Assembly: GCF_003672135.1 (NCBI RefSeq)
Contig: NC_039515.1
Coordinates: 12,462,001-12,526,000 of the forward strand
Reading direction: 5' to 3'
DNA: 64,000 nt
DNA from: Ooceraea biroi
Lineage: Eukaryota > Arthropoda > Insecta > Hymenoptera > Formicidae
The position numbers and the translations under genes were made by a program. Positions 1 to 10,000 of the stretch are shown piece by piece. Each line of letters starts with the position of its first letter. Position 1 is the stretch's first letter. The notes under the pieces are model-generated. The model was not told the DNA's origin and did no database searches. It saw only the letters and a program-made list of their open reading frames with translations.

Positions 1-1365
1 CAGAACTATTCATGTGCAACAGATGTAGTAATTCTGAATTATATAAACAGGAACATGAAAATTATATGAAACCAATTATGTAAAATCAGTAGCTGCTTTC
101 GAGGTGTAACATTATGAGATTAACATACTCTCACGTGCAATAAAAGATAATTTTAAACATAATTAATCGCAATATAATGTATATTATTAAACTATTACGT
201 TATTCTGTATTTCTTTGTTTTTTTTCTGTCTCTGTTCTCTTATCTCGTAAGAGAGGATATTAATTTAAATAAACGTTATATAAACGAGCAGCAAGTCCTG
301 CCATTGTGTGATATCTGCGCATTTACTCGCATCTGTATATTTTCTTACGCGATGAATACTTTATAAGTTGAGATATCTGTGAATCGCAGCATTCTCGCGG
401 ATATCGCAGCACACGGCAATTATTCTCAACAGTAACGGAAACGGAGAAGGTGCGGACACGTGATCTCGCCAAAAAAGTTGATTGCATGAAAAGAACGAAA
501 GAAGCAACGAGAGGATGCTCTCTCTTTCTTTTTTCCCCTTCGTATTACTTACCCCCATTCCCGCCATCTCCCTTCGACCGTCTTCTTTTTCTATCACGGT
601 GATCTTTGTCTACGGAACAAGCAGGCAGTAGAAAAAGAGGACGCGCAGACGACGAGGAAGCTTCGGGGTGGATGTGGCCGAGAGTCCTTGGATGTTCGTC
701 CTTAGGGTGAGCGAAGAAGGTTGGAAAACCGGTGGCGCGGATCTGCAGACAGCTCTCCGGCGCGGATGGAGAATGGCTGATTCCGTGAGAAGAGAAAAGA
801 CAAAGACGGAAGGAAGGAAAAGGAAAGAGAAGGAAAATGGGAGAGGATACGGAAAAGAGACGCAAGATGGACAAAAAGACAATATAGAATCCCGCGATAG
901 TGGAAGGGAAGGAGGAATACCAGAGGAGTCCGCGGATAGACGGACAGGATGACGCTGATCAATCTCCTGGTTTCGTATCTCGAAGTCCAGACCCCAAACC
1001 GATCCGCGTTTTTCTGTCTTTCTCTCTCTCTCTCTCTCTTTCTTCATGGCTATTTCATAACATAAGTTTGTGGGGAAAATATGAAGTCGAAAATTTATCG
1101 TACGTCGATAATGAAATGCATTGAATGCAATTTACTTAAGAACACACACACACACACATTCTAAGTAAAATCTATTTATTATAAAAATTGATTCGTTAAC
1201 TATAATTATTTTACTATTATATTTTGCAATTATAGTCGCGAAAATATCAAACATTTTTTTCAGTGTAGATATATCTGTTATACATCGTTGATAGTAAAGC
1301 TGAATTTCCAATGAAATAATTATCATGATGCAATGCATATGCCAATTTCCATCTTATATATATTT
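1..1365. other. Spacer upstream of zen, no gene seen
   Basis: This is AT-rich DNA with one GC- and purine-rich patch at about 545-960. The open frames there are low-complexity (K/R/E-rich one way, S/F/L/P-rich the other) and run on both strands at once, which is typical of compositional artefacts. It contains a CT run at about 1013-1045 and an AC run at about 1142-1158. Given the cluster orientation it should be spacer between Deformed, beyond the left edge, and zen. Confidence 0.6.
1013..1045. repeat. CT dinucleotide tract
   Basis: An almost uninterrupted run of TC units. It is one of about ten GA/CT tracts spread through the window. Such tracts can bind GAGA-type factors in insects, but nothing here proves this one does. 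Confidence 0.8.
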
Positions 1366-1905
1366 TAAAGTCAATTTATTGCCAGCTCGGTCGAGCTGGC
1401 AAAAATCATGCAACTACGTACACAACGTTTCGACCATCAATTTTGGTTCTCTTTAGGTGTAATATGAATAACACAAATTAAATTAAATTTGCACCATGAA
1501 AAACATACAAAGAAAAGAGAGATTGCGGAAATGATTTGTATTAAAAGTCAATTCAAAACATTCAACCTACAAAGAGACACAGATTGCCTGTTATTTATGA
1601 TTCGATCCTGGAAAACATTTGAGTTCACCTTGCTGATACTTGAGTGGCTGCCGTCAGATTAGTCGGATGTGATATTGTGAGATTATGTGTGTTTATTGGT
1701 CATCTTCTGCCAGTAGGTATTAATATAATATGTTATGTATAGTTTTTAGCAATTCATTTCAAATTGTCGTGTTTTTATTTATAGAAGATGACTAATTTGT
1801 GTTGTTCATATATTACACCTGAAGAGGACCAAAATTGATGGTCGAAACGTTGTGTACGTAGTTGTATGATTTTTGCCAGCTCGGTCGACAATAAATATCG
1901 ACTTT
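1366..1905. mobile_element. Inverted-repeat mobile element, possibly Penelope-like or a MITE
   Basis: The two ends, about 1366-1468 and 1807-1905, are near-perfect reverse complements over roughly 85-100 bases. Both contain GCCAGCTCGGTCGA, the ACTACGTACACAACGTTTCG block and CAATTTTGGT. The outer edges read taaagtc on the left and gacttta on the right. The left arm also carries a small perfect hairpin at 1382-1399 (CCAGCTC, GGTC loop, GAGCTGG) that the right arm lacks. The roughly 340 bases between the arms show no coding capacity. The repeated unit resembles the hammerhead-containing terminal repeats of Penelope-like retroelements, which are often found as inverted partial copies; that assignment is inference. 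The element ends about 400 bases upstream of the zen start codon. Confidence 0.7.
1806..1869 (+). ncRNA. Hammerhead-ribozyme-like motif in the right arm of the element
   Basis: The core order of a type I hammerhead is visible. CTGAAGA (1819-1825) matches CUGANGA. A stem-loop GACC/GGTC (1827-1830 with 1840-1843) is followed directly by GAAAC (1844-1848). A short stem III, ACG (1847-1849) with CGT (1857-1859), leads to A1860 as the nucleotide before the predicted cleavage. Stem I would close with AC (1817-1818) against GT (1861-1862). After an internal loop it continues as TCATA (1806-1810) with TATGA (1865-1869). One unpaired G before stem II and the small closing part of stem I are weaknesses. 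The corresponding left-arm copy reads CTAAAGA and has lost a core base. Hammerheads of this short-stem-III type are known from Penelope-like elements. Confidence 0.4.
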
Positions 1906-2299
1906 ATGGTTAATTATTCTACTGGCGATATATAACATTATTTTTATTATATATATTTTCTTTATATTATCTTCATTCGAATCTATTGTTTTTGTCTATT
2001 TAATTATTCTATCTATTTTATTGCAGTCGAAAACATATATTGTTCTAATATTGAAATATCCTTTGAGCATAGCGCATAATATAGCAGCGACATCTACATT
2101 TGATGAAACAGTGACTTAAAATAAAAGTAAATAACTGCTGCACTTGCCCGAGATGCCTCTGTTAAAGAATAGTCTGACATGAAAAAGTGTGTCGAGAGGA
2201 CGTGAGGTAAAGGCCTTCGATGATGGCTATTCGTAATCATCAAAAATAAAGAACGCAAATTAATTCATTAATACGAGAGAACTTTCTCAACTTCGTAAT
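1906..2299 (+). promoter_or_regulatory. Presumed zen promoter and 5' UTR
   Basis: About 390 bases lie between the repeat element and the zen start codon. I see no unambiguous TATA box or initiator. AT-rich stretches such as the one near 2075-2085 (gcataatata) are possible but weak. The region is assigned by position only. Confidence 0.35.
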
Positions 2300-2561
2300 A
2301 TGCACCAATGCGATAATTACTCTTTATCACCAAATTTAACAATAGCCTTAAACGATTGCAGTGATGATTATCAAATATTTTGTAACGATCACGTTGGTTA
2401 TAAAAGTGAAATGAAAGTTGAACTAAGCCATGAGGAACCACTTGATTCATATTCAGTTCACGAGGAGTCGTTGACAAGACAGCAATTAACAACAACAAAT
2501 GAAGAACAAGGAATGTTACAACAGATGCCAGACCCTACATCGTTGGTTGTTCAGAATCAAG
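2300..2561 (+). CDS. zen: zen coding exon 1 (N-terminal 87 residues plus one base)
   Basis: The exon starts at the first in-frame ATG and ends at caag|gtaatt, a good donor, leaving phase 1. Its single left-over base joins the two first bases of exon 2 to make a Gly codon and keeps the frame open into the homeodomain, which is the main reason for calling it. The encoded segment begins MHQCDNYSLSP, is acidic and Q/T/N-rich, and has no YPWM hexapeptide. That is consistent with insect zen proteins, which have left the Hox role for extraembryonic and dorsal patterning. No other domain is visible. An additional upstream non-coding exon cannot be excluded. Confidence 0.82.
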
Positions 2562-2700
2562 GTAATTATTATAATTATTGTGCATTAATTATTATATATA
2601 TAATGTATTAGCAAAATAACTAACGCAAATTGTCATATATAAAGAAAGAAATTAAGTGAATTAAAATTACATAATAGTAAAATTCGAATGTTATTTAACA

Positions 2701-2756
2701 TGCATAAAACACACGTGAAAATTGCGATGGCTATAACGAAGAAAAATATTGTGAAT
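2701..2756 (+). repeat. Direct repeat copy 1 in zen intron
   Basis: This stretch (tgcataaaac ... ttgtgaat) is repeated with only a few changes at 3134-3190, about 430 bases downstream in the same orientation. The shared block includes CACGTGAA and GCGATGGCTATAACGAA. Confidence 0.85.
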
Positions 2757-2943
2757 TTTTAAATAAAATATTTGTGTGTGTGCGCGCGCGCAAAAATTTT
2801 GAGTTTTTTAAGCTCGTAAATTTACATAGAACTTTAGTAAAATATATTACAAATTATTATAACTATTATAAAATATATTTAGTAAAATAAACTTTAGTAA
2901 AATGATATTTTACTTTATAATTACGAAAGTTTTTATAATTCTT

Positions 2944-2946
2944 TTG

Positions 2947-2982
<36 letters not shown>

Positions 2983-2997
2983 TGTGCGTGTGTGTGT
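2944..2997 (+). repeat. GCGT tetranucleotide microsatellite
   Basis: About ten tandem TGCG units grade into GT units at the 3' end. It lies between the two direct-repeat copies in the zen intron. Confidence 0.95.
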
Positions 2998-3133
2998 CAG
3001 TCAAATCAAGAAGATTATGTGTAGCACATTTATTTAGTTTAGATTAGCTGCGCATATATCCTGTAATAAAAAATCTTACATGTATCATAATTTTGTTAAT
3101 AATTATTTAAGTAATATATCAGAAAGTATGAAA

Positions 3134-3190
3134 TGCATAAAACGCACGTGAACATTGCGATGGCTATAACGAAAGAAAATAATTGTGAAT
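3134..3190 (+). repeat. Direct repeat copy 2 in zen intron
   Basis: Near-identical to 2701-2756 and in the same orientation. The two copies and the microsatellite between them suggest a local segmental duplication or paired remnants of one repeat family. Confidence 0.85.
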
Positions 3191-3740
3191 AGTGAAAATA
3201 CGTTCAACACGAAATTCATCAGCCCATGAAAAAGTTGCTATTTCTTTTAAATTTCGAAAGCTCAAAGCTCAGTAAAGATGTGTTATTCGGATTAAATGAT
3301 TCTATACATAAAACATATAATTGAAAATTATTACTATATAATCAGAATAAAATAAAAATAGTTACACAGGTAATTTAGTTTATGCAAAGTACGTAAATTT
3401 TCGTACTTGTTATATACCAAATAATATCATTTATAATGAATGAATAAATCTCTCTCTAATATTTTTTGTATTATTATATTTAAATAAAATCTAAAGCAAT
3501 ATTTTGTTAAATGTTTCATTTCTTACTATCAAGATAAGACAAGAATTGAGACATAGCACAACGTAACTTTTTAGGAATGCTAATTATAAGATGTCGCAAG
3601 TGGACATTGTGAAATTCTGAAACATATCTTATCAATTATTAGTCATAATATTACAATTTGTATATTCCATATTAAAAATAGAAATATCCGAAAAATATCT
3701 ATATTGGTGATCACTTTACTGAAACATAACTATATATTGC

Positions 3741-3860
3741 GTTGACCGGAAAGTCCGTGCAGGTTTTTTTAACAAAATTTAAACGAAAAATTTTATAAGA
3801 ATTGATACGAAGTTTGCATTTAAATTTTGCTAAAATAATCCACACGGACTGTTCGGTTAA
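3741..3860. mobile_element. Short inverted-repeat element (MITE), mariner-like ends
   Basis: The left arm, starting GTTGACCGGAAAGTCCGTG at 3741, is the imperfect reverse complement of the right arm ending CACGGACTGTTCGGTTAA at 3860. The match runs inward through AAAATTTAAA for about 40 bases, leaving a spacer of some 35 bases. With so little internal sequence it can only be non-autonomous. The ends resemble mariner-type terminal repeats; the superfamily is inference. Confidence 0.7.
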
Positions 3861-4658
3861 TTTAATATATAGACAAACTAATCTCACAAATTAAAGTAAT
3901 TGTCCAAATGTCTGCGAGTGATATATCACATATTAATATCAAAAAACAAAATATATTAATATAGAAAATCAATTTTGTAATTAGTGTTTCGTGTCACACA
4001 TGATAAGATATTTTAAATTCTGTTCTTTCTTTACTATATTTTATGGAAAGTCAATTTTTTTAAAGTCAATTCTTAGCTAATTCTTGTTCATAGATATTTG
4101 TTATAGAGATTTGTAATACGCGCGTAATTATAAACCGAAATTAAGTATATAATGCAGTCATTACGATCGGTAACGATGCAGAATATATATAGCGCGTTCC
4201 GTATATCGGTAGGAGGGGGGAAGCGACTCTATTTTTCATGGACTGTGACTATGCGTATGTTTACACAGCAACGCTTTAATCTGGTTTAATAATAACCGCT
4301 GTTCTAACTATTGGTGTTAGGTACCATATAAACAGTGCTTTATGCCAATTATTGCATCAGTGTAATAACTCTATGCTAATGCTATAAATCTTTGCGTGTA
4401 AACGAATATCACTTGAAACTACAGTTATTACTAAACTGAATTAACGTTGCCGTAAATGTACGTTTATGAGAGATCGCACGTAGAGTTCTTGTACTTGAGC
4501 ATGAAATATATATTGAATTCAGTTTAAGAAGATCCTCAATTCGGATAGCCTTTTGGAAACCTCCAAACACAATAATATTGAATGTTATTTTCATAAACCA
4601 TTTTTTATTTTATATTTTATACACTTTATACATTTTATACAATTTCCAATAATTTCAG

Positions 4659-5608
4659 GAAACGCAAAGAGATTGACAAAGAGCAAACGCACCCGAACGG
4701 CCTATACTAGCGAGCAACTAATTGAACTCGAAAGAGAATTTGATCTCGGCCGTTACCTATGTAGATCGCGGCGTATCATGATAGCTAACAACCTCAAGCT
4801 GACCGAGAAGCAGATCAAAGTATGGTTCCAAAATCGACGGATGAAATATAAGAAGGAGGAAAGCTCAGCCGAAAAGTCCGAGTGTAGTAAATCGAGCGAG
4901 ATGACCGACAACTACAAGAATCCGCTGAACAATAGTAGAGTGACAATGTCGGAGGCTACTTTCAAGACAGTGACAAGTGACTCAAAATCGTCGACTTGGA
5001 TCACTCCCTTGGACAATTCTACCGTGCATAGCCCCGCTTCGAATACTTTATCTGCACATTCCAGTAACGTGTCGCAAAACGATCATAGGACATTATCAAA
5101 TTATCAAATTCCCTCTTATAAGATATCTCAAAATTATCCTGACGCGATTGTATCGGCCACAGCGGCTACACCTGCCCAAACATCTAGCAATACTTTGCAG
5201 AATTGTATGTTCTATCAGCAGTTGCAGCAACGTTACCCATGTCAGCAGCAAGTCGATTATCTATTGCCCACAAGCAGCTCTACCCAATACCAGTCTCAGC
5301 AGAGCAATAATTTACCACAACAGTGGAATCAATCGCAAGTTCAGACTGGTACCGGATTCAATGATGCAAATTCTTATCCAATAAAACGAAGTAATTATAT
5401 CTATGAAAATGTCACGAGTACTTCGCCTAATCAAAACGCATACACATTGCGTCCTCCCTTACAAACTGCTATTGTTCAAGATCTTTCTAATTTTGCACAT
5501 AGTTCGGTCAATTTTCCATATTGGCTTACGGAAAACTGTACTGAGCAACAACCAATTTCTACTAACGAACCGCCCGATTACAATGATTTCAATTTGACAG
5601 ATTTGTAA
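4659..5608 (+). CDS. zen: zen coding exon 2 (homeodomain and C-terminus)
   Basis: The exon follows the acceptor aatttcag|ga and runs to a TAA at 5606-5608. With exon 1 it gives a 403-residue transcription factor. The homeodomain is residues 96-155 (4682-4861). It has the R5 arm (TRTAYT), the helix 1 LIELEREF, and the helix 3 KVWFQNRRMKYK with Q50, N51 and R53. The arm and YLCRSRRI match the Hox3/zen class and differ from pb (YLCRPRRI). The rest, residues 156-403, is S/T/N/Q-rich with glutamine runs near 5212-5350 and an acidic end (NDFNLTDL), the usual layout of an activation region. The long upstream extension of this reading frame (4553-4658) is intronic read-through. zen is the only Hox3-type gene here. 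Confidence 0.93.
4682..4861 (+). other. zen homeodomain
   Basis: Sixty codons, uninterrupted by an intron, with every invariant homeodomain residue visible: L16, F20, W48, F49, N51 and R53. Residue 50 is Gln, giving the Antp-type TAAT-flanking preference known for this class. Confidence 0.95.
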
Positions 5609-5704
5609 CGACTAAAGCACAACACGTACCTCTTAAGATTTTAGTCGTAATAAGTCATCATAATAATTAATATAAAATTATATTTAATTAACGAAAACAA
5701 GTAT
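5609..5704 (+). other. Start of zen 3' UTR
   Basis: AT-rich sequence after the zen stop. No canonical AATAAA occurs before the next mobile element. The first ones are ATTAAA at about 6004 and AATAAA at 6286-6291, so the 3' UTR may run through the inserted element. Confidence 0.5.
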
Positions 5705-6237
5705 ACAGTAGCAGTAGCGCTCAAAAGTCTTTTGACAAATAGTTTTTTCTAAATTATTTTATTAATAACAATACTATGTATATATTATTATATATACTAT
5801 ACATAATTATGTATACATATTAAGCTTCATAATATAAACTTTGCATACACCAATGTTTTATCAGAAAAATACTATCTAATTGTTAAATATGCTTTGCGGT
5901 TCCTGGAGTTCTTCCCTCATGACTGGCGCGTGAGTTCGTTTATTTTTAATAGTGTTTGAGTAGGAATCGCATCCTATTTCCGACCTAATTCGTTAAAAAA
6001 CAAATTAAACATTCTCAAAAGACTTTTAAGCGGTGATAAAGTAAATTTCCGTTTGTCTTATTCATTTAGTATTGGCCAAAATATAATTTCGTTGAAAACA
6101 TGTACTATTATGTGCAAAGATTATATTATAAAATTATATATATATATTAATAATTATTAATAATATTTTATATATAGTATTATTATTAATAATTTAGAAA
6201 AAACTATTTGTCAAAAGACCTTTGAGTGCTACTATAC
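5705..6237. mobile_element. Tc1-like inverted-repeat element just 3' of zen
   Basis: The left end, from about 5706 (cagtagcagtagcgctc then AAAAGTCTTTTGACAAATAG), is the reverse complement of the right end at about 6180-6235 over roughly 60 bases. Both ends abut TA dinucleotides, and the CAGTRGCGCTCAAAAGT-type end resembles Tc1-family transposons. The interior has no transposase. It starts less than 100 bases after the zen stop codon. Confidence 0.75.
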
Positions 6238-6285
6238 ATTTGTTTCTTTATTTTAAATATGTTTCATCTCTCATTATGTATGTAC

Positions 6286-6291
6286 AATAAA
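6286..6291 (+). terminator. First canonical AATAAA after zen
   Basis: A candidate zen polyadenylation signal. It would place the transcript end beyond the inserted element. It could equally be coincidental in such AT-rich DNA. Confidence 0.3.
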
Positions 6292-6397
6292 TAGATTTTA
6301 GAGATAAAACTTCTCATGAATTGTATTCATTGCTGTCTTGCTGTATATCATTAATATAAGCATGTACTATTTTGTAATATATGTGCATATATATATT

Positions 6398-7024
6398 GTT
6401 ACCGTTAAAGTGTATAAGTAATCCGTTATTCTATGAAATAACTAGTTGAAATGAAATACCGGGTCTCGGTAGTTAAAGTATAGAATAGTTTGCTATTCTA
6501 TACTTTACCTAGTTATTCCATAGAATAGCGGCTGCGATGTATGTAAAGTGTGTAACGAAATACCTCCTCTTTAACCAAATACTTCAACTAGTCTCATTAT
6601 CTCTGGGCTGTGTAACTAGTTATTTCATAAAAATATGCATGTATTGTGTATTTAGGTTAGGTTAGTTTAGGTTTATATACATAAAAACATAAAAGTTTTT
6701 GTTATTTAATGTCTAATCGACCTAAGAAACCAAAAAGACTTTCAACTGAACGTCATGCCATTATGACAAAAACTTTTTTGTCAATGTAGCAAACTTTAAA
6801 CAGGCTACTGAAACCTATCTAGTTCTTCAAGTTATAATCTTCGACCTGTATCTATTTATTTCACACTTTATTTTGCACAATTACGTTATTTCATAGAATA
6901 ACTAGATAATGTATAGAATAACTAGTTAAAGTATCAAATAGTATAAGCACTACCGAGAACCGATATTTCATGAAATAATTAGTTATTAGTTATGAATAAC
7001 AGCATTATACCCTTTAACAGTAAC
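6398..7024. mobile_element. 627 bp inverted-repeat element with internal palindromes
   Basis: The left end GTTACCGTTAAAGTGTATAA pairs with the right end, whose reverse complement is GTTACTGTTAAAGGGTATAA. The match resumes inward through TTATTTCAT, the CTCGGTAGT block and repeated ACTAGTTATTCTAT units. Inside is a perfect 15-base-arm hairpin at 6474-6507 (loop 6489-6492). Short TTAGG-like units lie at 6652-6671. There is no coding capacity, so it is a non-autonomous element or satellite-like foldback. Confidence 0.75.
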
Positions 7025-10000
7025 ATGTATACAAAATATGTATATGTTACTATATATAGGAAAAAGAAATATTTTCTTATGTAAATTTAATAAATTGTTA
7101 CAATCAGTAGCAGCAAAAATGACTTCAAGAAATTAATAACTAAAATTACTCAAATTTATTTAAATTGTACAAATGTGGAGTCCAATATGTAATAATTAAT
7201 ATTATAGGGAGAAAAAATTATTTTTCTATGTACATAAAAAAATTAAAAGATAAAAACTACATTCCAAAATATATTTATTTATTTTGTATAAACAATCATT
7301 GTGATGTATTTCGCAGTGCTCCTTATATTCCTTTAAAAATAGTATCAGCTGATTATATAAATCTACCTAATACTTAATTTTTTCCGCTTATCTTATTTAC
7401 CCAATTATTTAAATTGACTTATTTTTTTAAAGCATATTTATTAGCAAATAACTTTTAAAGGTCGATTCAGACATATCCGTACCAAATCCGTGACGTATCC
7501 GTTCCATGCACTGATGAAAATATCTTCTCTATAGTTTTATATCTTTATATTTCAATATCGGATACTATCACCTAAAATAGAAACATCTAAAAAATTATTC
7601 AGAAAAGTAAAAAGAAATAAATATTTTTTCAAGAATATAAATAAAAATAAGCGAGCGCATGCAGACAGACATGCAAATCATAACTGGGTTTGATTGCAAT
7701 ATAACTATACAAATAAATGCAAAATCGTGCAAAATGTAAATATCGTTATGTGTGTAGATATGTTATAAATTATATATAAAAGACCGATCATGGAAATATA
7801 TTTGTATTTTGGGAAGAGTGTGAGAGGTGCGCAGGAGGATGATACGAGAACGAAGTGTGGAATAACGCGGGGGTGGTGGCCCTCTCTGGCATAAGGGTGG
7901 TCGCAAACAGAATGGAGGGGTGCTCTCTCACAGTGGAAGGAAGCAAGGGTATGGGGTTGGGTTTCAACCATGATTTCCATTCGCCAGCCATCCATCTTGT
8001 TTGAGACTGGAAACTGACAGATAGACGCGGATCCGAGTGCCGGTGACGTGGCAAGTCTTGCATGCTTGTGTGCGCCTATGTGCGGCCGAGTGTGAGTGCG
8101 CTATGTGCAGCTTTGCGTGCCTTTAAACTTCGCGTTCGTGTGAAAAATTCGTTTTCAGCGACACTCGTACAGCAAAATTGCTTTTATATCTCATGCTCTG
8201 CGCAACACACAGCATCGTTTGCAAGTATGCAAAGAGTTGTGGAATGTTTAGAAACCTTCTCTTATATTTTGCATACTAATATCCTTCAAACAAGTATCGG
8301 TTCTACAAATTGTATAGAACCATTTGTATGGAATAAGATAACTTGATGAAATTTTAGTGATTATCTCGATGAAATTGCTGTTAGAGAAACGATTTCAAAG
8401 AAAATATACGCGTTAAGAGAGAAATACGTAGAAAGCTGTGAAAAGTAGTTTAACTTTCTAAAAAGTAATATTTGTTTACGAATTGTAACAATGATATCAT
8501 TGTTCACGATTCGTCATTTACATTCGTAGATCTTAGGTTTCTGTCATTCGTTTTGATAACTCTGAACGAAGATGGCAAGAAAGTTCCCAAACTTTTGCAC
8601 TGCTGTCTCCAATCGAGGCGCCATGCGAAACTTCTCCCGAGCGAAGTATCTTTGCAAACGTACATACTCATGTACGGATGAATGCGAGCACGCGTGCATA
8701 AACGACAGCGAACTGCAGAATATACGTACACTTACATAAGGCGGCTTTCACCCCGGTCGCCTGTTCCTACCAATAAATACAATGGACTGTGAAATGCCCG
8801 TGGATCTACAGCGGGATCTATGAGCATTTGAATCTGAATCAGGCGTTTTTCGTTGCTCGGATTTACCGCGAATGCGATTCCAAGAGATTCCACTTTTATT
8901 CCGGATGAATAATGGATGGATAATATCGAAACAGGATGGCCTATTATCAGAAGACGGAGCGGAGAGGTTTCAATATTTTTGACACTGCTCGCGTACTCCC
9001 TTCGTCATCATATTGACATTAACAGCGAATTAGAGAAAATATTATTTAAGCAATGTCGGAGACAGTATTTTCTAATAAAATCAATATCTCATAATCCTTT
9101 CCATCAAAATGATAAAAAAGCTTAAAATCCTAAATTTCCAATTCTAAAAATCTCAAATTAAAGCGGCTAAGATATTAAAACATGCTCCAAAGTGATTTAA
9201 TGCAATTTGATATTAATCCAATACAAAATAATTTTATAGAACTCTTTTATTCCATTTCAAGGGAACAAGCAAACAATCAACGTTACGAGCTGCGAGATTT
9301 ATCGAGCGCGCGTTTAGAGAATTCCTCACGTGCATGTGAGACAAGGTTCAAGTTTCCTTCGGTTAAAACGTAGAAATATTGAAATGGGCGAGGCGAAAGA
9401 ATGAATAAAGATCAGAGACAGAGGTAGAGGGAAAGAAGAAGGAAGTGAAGAGGTGAAACCCCCGGTGGGTCGCCGGTTGCCAGCACGTAAAGCGCAACTT
9501 TGTGCGCCGTGGATGCGAGGTGAAGCTGCGAGGAGCGTGGGGGGAGGACGGTTTGCTCGTGCACGCAAGTGATATTAGGTAGAAACGCATGAACTTTGAT
9601 ATATTCGTGAGGTTGTAGGAAGAGAGGGTAAAGGAAGCAAGGATCGCGGGGGAAGCAGTCAGAGTGGAAGGTGAACGGTGCTCGAGTATGGCAGCACAAG
9701 GCGCCATATCGCGGCAAGTATTCCAACCATACGTGACCTGCAACTTTCTGGTAGCATCTTTCCTTAAGAGATATCGATCTAGCGAAAGTTCATCTACAAA
9801 GGTCCTCGCGATTTTCGAACGAGCATGCAACTGTAGCGACAATTAGCTAGCGTTTCTAAATATGATTGCTAGTAGATCTTCACCATTTGTATTCAAAACC
9901 CTAATTTGATTCCTGGAAAGTCCTTTTTCATGAAAATAATCTATTTCGACAGTTTTGTTAATGAAACATTAATCTTCAGTCTTTAGCGAAAAATATCACT

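Larger units (their letters stand above)
2562..4658 (+). other. zen intron 1
   Basis: A 2,097 bp AT-rich intron with donor gtaatt and acceptor aatttcag. It holds a 55-base direct duplication, a GCGT microsatellite and a small inverted-repeat element, each listed separately. I see no coding exon in it. The intron lies just before the homeodomain exon. Confidence 0.82.

Noticed and set aside
4553..4658. Upstream extension of the zen homeodomain frame
   Set aside because: It precedes a clear splice acceptor and encodes F/I/H-rich intronic sequence. Exon 1 at 2300-2561 joins in phase instead.
6652..6671. TTAGG units suggesting telomeric sequence
   Set aside because: Only about two exact units inside a mobile element, too few for telomeric or interstitial telomere repeats.
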